From Sphingomonadales bacterium (lineage in GTDB: Bacteria > Pseudomonadota > Alphaproteobacteria > Sphingomonadales > Sphingomonadaceae): 38,761 nt of DNA. Below are positions 1-9,900 of the stretch, piece by piece. Numbering within the stretch: position 1 is the stretch's first letter; every line of letters starts with the position of its first letter. A program made the position numbers and the translations under genes. The notes beneath the pieces are model-generated. The model ran no database searches. It had not been told where the DNA came from and saw nothing but the letters and a program-made list of their open reading frames with translations. The stretch is taken from contig SXHP01000008.1 of the NCBI GenBank assembly GCA_005773165.1, forward strand, positions 1-38,761, in the 5' to 3' direction.

Positions 1-476
1 GAGCACCAAATATAAGGTCGCGCCCGGTCGAGCCGCGCGAACTGCTTGCGCGCATCCGCGCGGTGCTGCGGCGATCCCAGGCGCCCCCCCCTCCGGTCGA
101 GCCTTCGGAGACCCCGACGGAGGATACGGCAGGACCGCAAGACCGCGCCTATCACCGCGAGTTCTGGGTGCCGACGAGCCGCGGCCAGGTCCGGGTGCCG
201 GTGGAGACGATCGACTGGATTGAGGCCGCCAAGGATTATGCGCTGCTCCATACGGCCGAGCGCAGCCACATGATCCGCATCACCATGCAGGCGCTGGAGG
301 ACGCGCTCGACCCCGCGGACATGATCCGGGTCCATCGCTCCTCCTTCGTCCGGCCGGACGCGGTTCTGCAGGTGAGCGCACTGGGGCGTCACATGGCGCT
401 GATCCTCCGGTCGGGAAAAGCGGTGCGCGTAGGGCCGCGCCACTGGGACGAAGTGCGCACCCGCCTGAGCGCGTGA
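1..476 (+). CDS. LytTR-domain response regulator, 3' part (gene runs off the left edge)
   Basis: The frame ending at the TGA at 474-476 is open to the window edge, so the GTG at 63 used by the ORF track is probably internal. The upstream codons read RPVEPRELLARIRAVLRR, the usual last helix of a response-regulator receiver domain. A Pro-rich linker (APPPPVEPSETP) follows, then a LytTR DNA-binding domain from about YHREFW to the end. Its hallmarks are visible: IDWIEAAKDYALLHT, a central LEDALDP, and MIRVHRSSFV. LytTR regulators bind direct repeats in promoters and act downstream of sensor kinases. A receiver of the OmpR-like EPRELLARI type joined to LytTR is less common than the AlgR-type pairing. 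The first 20 bases fit the receiver better in another frame (see findings), so the full-length gene may be frameshifted. It is transcribed towards the giant gene; whether it controls it cannot be seen here. Confidence 0.88.
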   Translation, partial: APNIRSRPVEPRELLARIRAVLRRSQAPPPPVEPSETPTEDTAGPQDRAYHREFWVPTSRGQVRVPVETIDWIEAAKDYALLHTAERSHMIRITMQALEDALDPADMIRVHRSSFVRPDAVLQVSALGRHMALILRSGKAVRVGPRHWDEVRTRLSA

Positions 477-500
477 CGGCCGCTTGCCGGATCGCGGACC

Positions 501-524
501 CGCAGCTTCGTCGCAGCTTCGTCG
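501..524. repeat. 11-bp tandem direct repeat
   Basis: CGCAGCTTCGT occurs twice in direct succession with two further matching bases, 25 bases after the LytTR stop codon. It lies in the non-coding gap between the LytTR gene and the 623-805 gene. LytTR proteins bind direct repeats, but these usually have about one helical turn between 9-bp half-sites and a different consensus, so this may be chance. Confidence 0.5.
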
Positions 525-610
525 CCCGGTCGACAAGCGGGTGACCGGCGAGCGTCCTCCCGGCAGGGCGGCGGGGCAACGGAGGGGCTTGACGCGCTTC
601 CGATAGACTC

Positions 611-615
611 AGGAG
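611..615 (+). promoter_or_regulatory. Ribosome binding site of the 623-805 gene
   Basis: AGGAG is seven bases before the ATG at 623. It is the main reason to accept the 60-codon ORF as real. A TTGACG box is at 589-594, but no good -10 box follows at 16-18 bases, so no promoter is called. Confidence 0.6.
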
Positions 616-622
616 CACAATC

Positions 623-805
623 ATGGTCCGCCGCTTCGGCTTCTTCCCGATCATGTTCGCGACCTTCGCCATCACGGTGGCCTTCACGCTGTCGTTTCAC
701 GATCGCGGGCGCAAACCGAGCCCGTACAAGACGGTCTCGCAGGTCAGCATGCTGCCCTCATCGGCGTACCCAGCCGCCGTCGGCTCTGCAGGCACGCGAG
801 CGTAA
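623..805 (+). CDS. Small single-pass membrane protein of unknown function
   Basis: This is a 60-residue ORF from ATG 623 to TAA 803-805, preceded by a well-placed AGGAG. Residues 2-4 (VRR) are basic. Residues 5-25 form one uninterrupted hydrophobic, Phe-rich stretch (FGFFPIMFATFAITVAF), which suggests an N-in transmembrane helix or uncleaved anchor with a short 35-residue tail outside. The tail is basic then Ser/Ala/Pro-rich with no cysteines and no motif I recognise. It lies 146 bases after the LytTR gene on the same strand and converges on the giant gene. I do not recognise a family. Overlapping minus-strand ORFs (280-687, 389-700) lack comparable support. Confidence 0.6.
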   Translation: MVRRFGFFPIMFATFAITVAFTLSFHDRGRKPSPYKTVSQVSMLPSSAYPAAVGSAGTRA

Positions 806-832
806 CCCACGCCGATCCCGGAGCGCCGCGCA

Positions 833-849
833 GAGCCGCTCGGCGGCTC
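833..849. terminator. GC-rich hairpin in the convergent spacer
   Basis: GAGCCGC-TCG-GCGGCTC is a perfect 7-bp stem with a 3-base loop, 28 bases after the stop of the 623-805 gene and downstream of the giant gene on the other strand. No T-run follows on either strand, so it is at best a weak or factor-assisted terminator. Confidence 0.35.
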
Positions 850-868
850 GGATCGCCGAAAATCGCAC

Positions 869-898
869 TCCCTCCTGCGGTCACGCGAGCGGGAGGGA
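869..898 (-). terminator. Candidate terminator of the giant gene
   Basis: TCCCTCC and GGAGGGA form a 7-bp outer stem, with a further GCG/CGC pairing inside. On the minus strand the stem is followed, after about six bases, by TTTT. It lies about 40 bases past the giant gene's stop codon. The T-tract is short, so confidence is limited. Confidence 0.35.
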
Positions 899-938
899 AG
901 TTACGGGCCCGGCTGCTGTGATCACCCGGTGATGACGA

Positions 939-3900
939 TCATTCCTCGCTTTCCACGGGTTCACGACGGCGGCGGCGCTTGCTGTCCGCGCGCTTCAGCG
1001 GACCCGCGAGGACGATGGGCACGAACCAGTCGGATCCCTCGTTCTCGGGCTCGCCGTTACGAAGCAGCAGGTTGGCCAGCCAATCCTTGCCCGATGGAGC
1101 GCCTTCACCAGGCTCCTCGGGGGTGGTCGCGCGTGGGCCGCCCTTGCGCTCCTTCAGCACGGCCGGCTTGTCGTCCATCTGCACCGGCTTCGCCCGGGCG
1201 GGCGCTTCCGCTGAAGGCTTGCCGCGCGCTACGGCGCTCGCACCTTTAGCTGCTCCCGCAGGTTCCGCAGGAGCCTTGCGCGGCATGTGCGCGGTGGCGA
1301 CGATCTGCCCGGCGGCCTCCGCCACGATCCGTGACGTCAGATACTCGATCTCCTGCGGCGACCAGCTCTCCGGGCCGATCTCCTCCTCCGTGTCCACCAC
1401 CTCGATCGCCGGCCAGTTCGGGGCGAAGCCGAGCAGGAACGGATCGATCGAGCCCGAACGATCGCCGATCACCCGCTGCAGCGCAGTGTCGGTCGTGGTC
1501 GCGAGCGGCGCCGCGCCGTTGATCGTGTCGACCGTGACGGTCAGTCGCTCGCTGTCGCCCAGTCGCGCCCCGACGGGAACCGCCGCATCGAGCACGATCA
1601 GCCGCTGCGCTCCGGCCGCGATCGCCGTATCGCTAATCACCACCACCCGCATCCGCGCCTGGCCGTCCGCGGGCGCGAGAGGCTCCAGCCTGATCCGCGC
1701 GCCGGCGGGCAGGTCGTCGCCCGCACGCACGCCGTCGATGCGCAGCAGCGCCGGGTCGTAAGCGATGACGAAGGCGACCGTGCGCACGCCGCCGTCGCTT
1801 TCGAAACTGACCGGCAGGCCTGTCCGTTCGCGCGCGGGCACGTTGACCGAGCGCCCGGGGGCGCTGATGAAGTCGGGCATCGCCGCCGTTCCGCGTCGGG
1901 GATCGGCGTTGAGGACGGTTGCGCGGTACGCGCCGCCGGGGACGCCGTTCGCGTCGCCGTCGAGCGCCACCCCGCCAGCCGACACCAGCCCGCCCGCTCC
2001 GCTGGCGAGCGTAACGACATAGGAATCGTAGCTCAGCGCCAGCCCGTCGGCACGCGAGAACACCAGGCCGCGGCCATCGGCGTCGACCTGCACACGGCCG
2101 GCGACCGCGCCCGCCAGCGCACCCGTCAGCTGCACCGCCTGCGCGCCGGGCCCGCGCGGGTCGAGCGCTGTGGAGAAGCGGACATGCAGCGCCCCCGCCT
2201 CGATCGTCAGCCCGGTGACGAGCAGCGGCGGCTGGCTGACGCGGACCGGCACCGGCGGCGCGGCGAAGCTGCCGTCGTCGTTGACCGCGGTGGCGGTGAC
2301 CGCAAACGCGCCGTCCCGGGCATAGACGTGCGTCGCGCTCGCCGCCGACGCCGCCACCGTCTCCGGCGCGCCGCCGTCACCCCAGTCGATCACCCAGCGA
2401 AGCAGCGGATCGCCGCTGATGTCGCTCGCAGCCAGGTTCAGCCGGTACGCGCTGCCGACCTGCGCCGCAGCCGCGCCCGCAACCGTCAGCCGCGGCGAGA
2501 CATCGCTCACCGCGACGGTAAAGCTCCGTTCGCCGGACGCGCCCGCAGGATCGGTGACCCGCACCGTGACCCCTTGGGACGCGGGGCCGTCGCCCGCGGT
2601 CCAGCTGAACCGCCCATCGGCCCACACGACGGCGCCCGCCGGTCCGGACACGAGCGCGAAGACCAGCCGGTCCGCCGCATGGTCCGCATCGGTGGCCGAG
2701 AGCTGGAAGGCGATCTCCCGTCCCTCCTCCACCGTTTGCGGCGCTACGGCCGCGAGCACGGGCGCGGCGTTGACGGCGAGCGGCGCGACCATGATCGCGA
2801 ACACCTGATCGGCGCTCGCCCCCGACGGATCGGTGACTCGGACGCGGAAGAGCTCCGTCGCCCCCGCGCCCGCCGCCGTCCAGCTGAACAAGCCGCCCGT
2901 GGTGACGCTTGCTCCGGCAGGACCGTCGACCAGCGAATAGGTGAGGCTGCTTGCGGGATCGTCGGGGTCGGAGCCGACCAGTTGCAGGCTGACGGCCGCG
3001 CCCTCCACGACCGAGCGGTTCTCGATCGGCGCGAGCGTAGGCGCGGCGTTCACCACGGGCGGGATGACGGCAACCGCGAACGCCTGTTCGGCGATTGCGC
3101 CGGACGGATCGGTGACGCGCACCCGGAACGCCTGCACGCCGCCCGTGCCGGTCGCCGTCCAGCTCAGCATGCCGCGCGACGAAACGCTTGCGCCCGGGGG
3201 TCCCTGAACCAGCGAATAGACGAGGCTGCTCTCGGGATCGTCCGCATCGCTGGCGGCGAGCTGCAGCGTCAGCGCGGCGCCCTCCTCCTCTGTGCGGTTC
3301 GCAACGGCAGCGAGCACGGGGGGGATATTCGCGACGCTTGGGGTCACGGCGATCACGAAGACGCCTTCTGTCGACAAGCCGTCCTCGTCGGTGACCCGCA
3401 CGCGGACCGCTTGGCTCGCGTCCGTTCCGACAGCGGTCCAGCGGAAGAGGCCGTCGGCCGAGACGGCGGCCTCCGGGGGTCCCGACACCAGCGCATAGAC
3501 CAGCGCCGCGGCGGAGGTGCCGTCGTCGGTGGCGGACAGGCGGATCTCGACCACGTCGCCTTCGCGCACCTGGCGACCGGCCACCGGCGCGAGCACGGGC
3601 GCGCCGTTGACGGGGGGCGCCGCCGTGACCGCGATGGCGAAGCTCTGCTCGGCGATCGCGCCCGCAGGATCGGTGACGCGCACGCGGAACGCCTGCGCCT
3701 CCCCGGCCGAAGCGGCGGTCCAGGTGAAACGGCCGTCTGCGGTCACGATGGCTCCGGCGGGACCCTGCACCAGCGAATAGGCGAGGCTGCTCGCCGGATC
3801 GTCGGCGTCGGTCGCGACCAGCTGCAGGCTGACGAGCGTTCCGACCACGACCGTCCGGCTCTCCACCGGCGTCAGAACCGGCGGGGCGTTCACCGTCGCC

Positions 3901-6900
3901 GCCGTGACCGCGACGACAAAGGTCTGCTCGCCGGTCGCGCCAGCGGGGTCGGTCACCCGCACGCGGAACGCCTGCACCGTACCGGGCCCCGTCGCCGTCC
4001 AGCTGAACGCGCCGCTTGCGGTCACCGCCGCGCCTGCGGGTCCCTGCACCAGCGAATAGGTGAGGCTGCCGGCGGAATGGTCCGGGTCGGCGGCGATCAG
4101 CTGCAGGGCGACCAGCGTTCCCTCGGTCACGGACCGGCTCTCGACCGCCGCGAGCACCGGCGAAGCGTTGACCGGCGCGGGCGTCACCCCAATCGCGAAC
4201 GTCTGCTCGCTGAACGCGCCCGCGGGATCGGTCACCCGAACCCTGAAGGTCTGGACCACGCCCGCACCCGACGCGGTCCAGGCGAGCGCGCCGCCGGGCG
4301 TCATCGTCGCGCCCGCAGGCCCCTCGACGAGCGAATAGACAAGAAGGTCAGCCGCATCGTCCGCGTCGGTCGCGACCAGCTGAAGGGTCACCGCGGCGCC
4401 CTCGACAACCGTTCGGTTTTCCGGCGCCGCGAGCACCGGTGCGGCGTTGCCGGGGCGGACGGTGATCGACACCAGCCCCATGGCCGTGCCGCCCTGCCCG
4501 TCCGCGACACGATAGGTGAAGCTGTCCTCACCCGAATAGCCCGCGGTCGGCGTGTACAGCCAGCCGGTCGTCCCGGGCGCGGGCGCGGTCAGCACGCCGT
4601 GCGCCGGTCCATCGACGATCTCGATCGTCAGCGGGTCGCCGTCCGGATCGCTGTCGTTGGCGAGCGGGTCGATGAGCACCGCCTGACCGACACGCGTCTC
4701 GGCGGTGTCCGCCGCGGTGATCGGCGCTCGGTTGCCTTCGCGCGCCAGCACCACGTCGTCGATCACGATCCCTGCGTCGAGCGCGCCCATGCCGATCAGG
4801 TCGAACGACAGCAGCGCGCCGTTGGCGAACGACAGCCCGCCCAGATCGACGACGACGCGCAGCCCCGCCGGGCTGTTCACCGTGCCGGTCACGCTGACGC
4901 CGTCCGCGGTGCGCAGGCTGCCGTCCGCCTGGAGGTTCAGCAGCGCATCCGTGCCGGCGAAACCGGCGATGGGCGCGATCAGCGACGCGGTGCCGGCGGC
5001 GTCGAGCAACGCGACCTCGAAAGCGTCGGGGGCCGTGCCCACCGTCTGGCCGAGCGTGGCCGAGCGGATCGTGAACGCAAGGCGCGTCGCTCCCGCCGGG
5101 ACCGACAGCGCCTGACGAAGGCTGGACAGGTACCGCGGATCCTCGCCCAGCGTCGCGACGCCGTTCGCGATGGCGGCGCCGCCGCTCGCGGCCCAGCCGC
5201 CCGCGCCGGAGAAGTCGCCGTTCTCGACCCCCGCCGACACCGCCGCCTGGATCATCGTCAGAACCGCCGAGCGCGCGCCCGCGACAAGAGCTGTGCCGCC
5301 GCCGAGCACGGTCGCGACGCTCGCGCTGCCCGTCCCGCGGGTTGTCGGGTGCGAAGCCCGCGCCGTGCCGTCGGCGATGAGCAGGCGGCGCACGCCGGGC
5401 GCGAGCGTTTCGTAGGTGACCGGAGAGTTGGGTACGTTCGCGCCCTTGGTCGCGAGCACGCGCCCCATGGCGTGCATCACCGCCGTCAGCAGGTCGATCC
5501 GCTTCTCGGACTCGGTCGTGCGTCCCAGGATCTCCTTGGCCGACGCCGCGCCGAAATACTCGCCGTCCTGCGTGATGCTGCCGTCGACGAACCAGCCGTG
5601 GCCGCCCGCGGTCGTGTCGATAAACAGCTTGCCGTTCTCGAACCCGATCAGCTGGTCACCGCCAAGCTCCTTTATCTCTATCTCGAAGTCCCGAAGCAGA
5701 GCGGAAGCATTGGCGACCGCCTTGGACTCGATCCAGCGATAGCGCGCTTCCTGCATCGCGGCGTCGAGCTGCGCCTGCGTCAGGAACGACGGCGGCGCCA
5801 GCGGCGGCGCGGCGACGTCCGGCGCGACGCGGAGCGGGTTGCCGTTCATGTTCGCCGAGAAGTGGATCGCGTCGAGGAAGTAGAGCAGCGACAGCCCGGT
5901 GCTGAGGTCGTCCGGCTGCTGCGCCGGCTTGTCCCAGACGCGGACATAGGTCTCGGTGCGGCGGTCGCGCTGGTAATAGTCGCTGCTCCTACCGATCAGC
6001 TTCTGCGTCGCCTCCGCTTCGCCCTTCGCGCCGCCGAAGAAGGCGCGCACGCTCGTGTCGCCGTTCGCCTTCAGATAGGCGTTGAGGTACGCGACGACGT
6101 TGGTCGCGCGGTCGTGCGACAGGTCCATGTTGTAGGCGACGTCTGCGCGGATGTCGGCATAGCCGTCGATTTCGATAACCTGATCGGGGTTCGCGAGCAG
6201 CCACGCCGCGATCTTGTCCAGCTTGTCCTTGTTCGGCTTGGTCAGCGTGGACACGTCGCGCTGGTTGGTCACCCATTCGACCACGCCGTCGAACTCGGTG
6301 GCGAGCACGCGCTTGACCGCCACGCCGGTCGGCGTGTCGTTGCTGACCTGCCGGAAAGTGACGGTCGCCATGATGCCGCGATACGCCTCCGGCACCTCCA
6401 CGCTGTAGAGCTGCTTGTCGAAGAAGCCGGGCTTGAAGTTCACCTTGGTGAGGAACGGCGGCAGGTGCGCGTCGGTCGGCGTGATCGTGATCTCGACCCC
6501 GGTCTTGGGAGACTCGCTCCAGGGAATCAGGACCTCGAAGTTCAGGTAGCGCGAGTCCGCCGGGATGAACTGGCGATTGTGGGTGATCGATTGCGCGTCG
6601 AGCACGCGGTCAAGCAGCTTCTCGACCGCCGCGCGATACTTGGTCCACGCCTCGCCGAGCGCGTCGCCGACGACCTCCCCCTGCAGATCGAGCGTGATCT
6701 TCTGGAACGCCTTCAACGCGGCTTCGCCGCCCATCAGCATCGCGAAGTCGGACGTGTCGCCGAACACGGCCTCCATCAGCTTCTTGATGCCTTCGCCGAT
6801 GATCTTCTTGAAGCCGTCCAGCTTGGCCCCGTCGATCGGCTTTTCGCCCGTCGCATAGGTCAGCACGTTCCAGCCGTCGTCGAAAAAAAACTTCATCATG

Positions 6901-9900
6901 TCGTCGAGCCGGTGAACGAACCACAGCCGCGATTCGTGCTTCAGCTTGTTGTCGCTGAACTCGCCCCAATTCTTCTGATACCATTCCTTGTAGGCGGGCG
7001 GGTCGTTGTCGAGCGGCGTCGGCGGCACGCCCGAGATCGAGTTGTTGATCGTCTTCAGGATCGACTCGGCGATCTTCTCGCCGAACGTGTCCCAAAGCTT
7101 GTTGATGATGTCGCGGATACCCTGCGTCAGGCTCGTCTGCGTGACCAGCAGGCCGGTGATGTCTAGGTCGGGCAGGCTGATGCCGAGGTCGGCCAGGCTG
7201 ACGCCGGGGATGATCTGCTCGCCCGGCTTGATCTTGAAGCCCGAGCCGCCGTGGAACGACCAGCCCGGCATTTCGTAGGACAGCGGGAAGCGGCCGCGGT
7301 CGGCGCCGACGAGCAGATTGTAGATCGACTGGCGCGTGCCGTATTCGAAATCCCCGTTGAAGACGGTCGGCACCGCGTCCTTGCCCTTGGTCACCTCCGT
7401 GTTGTCGAACGACACGGGCACGCGCCCGCCGACCTTGAAGCGGTAGTCCGCGCCGCCGCCGGTCGCGCTGTAATACCAGCCCATGCCGACGCCTTCGGTC
7501 ATGGACACGTTGAGCACTTCACCTGAGCTTGCGCGCCTGCGCTCGCTGACGTTGCCGCTGGTGACCAGGAAGGGCGACACCGCGTACCAGGACTTGTTGT
7601 TGAAATCCTGCGTCGGGATGCCGACCGCGTTGGTCGAGATGCCCTCGTCCACGATGCGGCGGTACACCGGGTTGCCGTCAAAGGTTCCGATCCCCGTGTC
7701 GACGGTTCCGGCATACCATTGCCAGACGCGGCTGTGCGGCCCGCCGAGGCCGGGCAGCGTGGTGAACAGCCCGGCGAGTTCCCCGATCAGCCCGGCGAGA
7801 TTGTCGTCGCCTTCAAAACCGCCGCGTCCCTTCAGGTCGAGGCTGATGTCTGCGGCGTTGGTCTGCTTGGGCTTGCCCTCCACCACCTCGACCTCGTTCT
7901 TGAGGTCGCGGCCGTTCGGCGTGCCGGTGAAATAGCCGCTGCTCTTGTCCGCCTTCGCCAGCACCTGGTAATAATTGTCGGCGAAGTCGACGTTGTCCCA
8001 GACCTGAACGTCCGGGTCCTTGAAGTCGGAGAACGGCGCAGGATCAAGCTCGATGCCGAGATAGTCGGCGGCCTTGAGCAGCTTGGGCAACGCCGCGCCC
8101 ACGAAGCGCAACGCGGCGGCGAGCGGCGGGACAATTGAAGTCACCACGGCCGCCGCCTTGACCAGCACCTGGACGAGCTTGGCGATGTCGATGTCGAGCG
8201 ACTTCTGCTCGAAATCGTGCGGGTCCAGCGTCGTCATCTGGATGCCGCCGTCTCCGCCCGCGTTCGGCGCATAGGTGCCCAGGCGCTGGATGATCTCCGA
8301 ATTGACCACCGTGCCGCGGCTGTGGCCGATGAAGTGCATCGCCGAACCCAGCAGCCGGTCGCCGCCGACCTGCTGGTTCAGCCGCATGATCGACGCGAAG
8401 ATCGCGTCGGCGGCGGCTTCCGAAAAGCCGGAGTCGGAGATGTCCGATTCCTTGTACCAGTCGGACACCAGAACGATCGCCTTGCCCGCTTGAACCGCGG
8501 CGGCGTTGCGCTTGCCGGTCAGCGGATCGAACCAATCGCCGGTCGACTTGTCGTACCAAAGCGCGACGCCCCCGCCGCTCGCCTCGGCGATCATGTTCGC
8601 CATTTCAGCGAACCATTTGATCGAACCGTCGGCGTTCCGCTGCGAGAAGATGCCGTCGCCGGGCGTCAGATCGAGCTGAAAGCCATGGGTGATCACGGTG
8701 ACGCCGTTGAACCCGCCGGTGGTCTGGACCGCGCCGGCCTGAAAGGTCGCCGCCTCGCGCACCCCCGCGCCGATCAGCTCCACGCCCCAATAATAGCTCT
8801 GCCCTGCGGTCAGGACCTCGGCGAACGCCTTGTCGAAGGTGACGGTGACCGTATCGGTGTTCGGGTCCTCCGTCCCGATCACCCCGCCCAGCGCGTTGAC
8901 GCGCCAGGTGCCGGGCTTAAATGCGAAGTTCTTGTGGAAGATCGCGCCCGGGTTGTTGTCGGGGATGCCGGGGAACTGCTTGTCCGCGTCCAGCGCCTCG
9001 TCATGGTCGCCGCGCGGCGTCGGCGCGTCGCTGGGCCACAGTCCTTGGCCCGGCGGCAGCGCGCTGACGTACAGCCGCTGGCCCAGGTTCGGCCCCTTGT
9101 AGATCTGGGTGTTGACCCGCCAGGTGAAGGTCAGTTCCTGCCGGTCGTCGCCGTGGATGTCACGCTTGCCGGTCGGCCCCAGCAGCTCGATGGCGTCGAC
9201 CGCCTGGAGCGCCAGGCCGTGCCCGTCCGTGCTGACATATACCGGATCGAGATTGATCCCGGCGACGCCGCGGTCCCTGCCGTCGACCGAATATTCATCC
9301 CAATTCTTGTTTTGCAGCTGAGCCGCGGCGACCAGCTTCTCGATATCGAACACGGCGACCGTGCCCGCGGCCGAGTAATTGGCGTACAGTCGGGTGCCGG
9401 TGCTGTCGATCTTCAGATCATACAGGAAGGATTCGGGGATCGGCGTGGTGGACGCCATCAGTTGCGGCCCGCCGTTCAGGCCGAACGGGTCCTTGACCAC
9501 CATGATCTTCGACCCGGTGTTGTGCAGGTCGATGATCTGCGCCGCCGCCTGCGCATCGTTGATCCACAGGTACGGCGACAATCCCCAATCCGCGACGAAC
9601 GCCCAGTTGAGGTCCGCCGTCACCGCCACCGAGGTCGCATTGCGAACGTCGAGATCGTTCACCTGGCTGGTCGCGCGGGTGGTCAGCGCGCCGTAGTAGA
9701 AGCCGTCGCCGTTCGCGAGCGGTATCTCCTTCAGCCCGATCCTGCCCTTGTTGATCTCCAGCTTGGTCGTGCCGACCGTAGCCGCGAACTGGCCCGACTT
9801 GTTGTTGGTGACCGTGATCGTGTGCAGGCCCGCGCGATCGTCGCCGCGCGACGTGAACACCATCCGCGTCGGATCGGCGGTCGCCTGAACCTCATAGGGT

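Noticed and set aside
589-609. TTGACG...TAGACT as a promoter for the 623-805 gene
   Set aside because: The spacing is only nine bases and no better -10 box lies 16-18 bases from TTGACG.
280-700. Minus-strand ORFs 280-687 and 389-700
   Set aside because: They overlap the LytTR gene and the membrane microprotein, are low-complexity Arg/Pro/Ala-rich, and no ribosome binding site or recognisable motif supports them.
921-933. ATCACC-C-GGTGAT palindrome just after the giant gene
   Set aside because: The loop would be one base, so it cannot form a normal hairpin; a binding site is possible but has no supporting evidence.
2500-4452. Regularly spaced 279-bp repeats as a possible CRISPR-like or non-coding array
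   Set aside because: The repeats are in frame and translate to cadherin-like protein modules; the period is far too long and there are no unique short spacers or cas genes.
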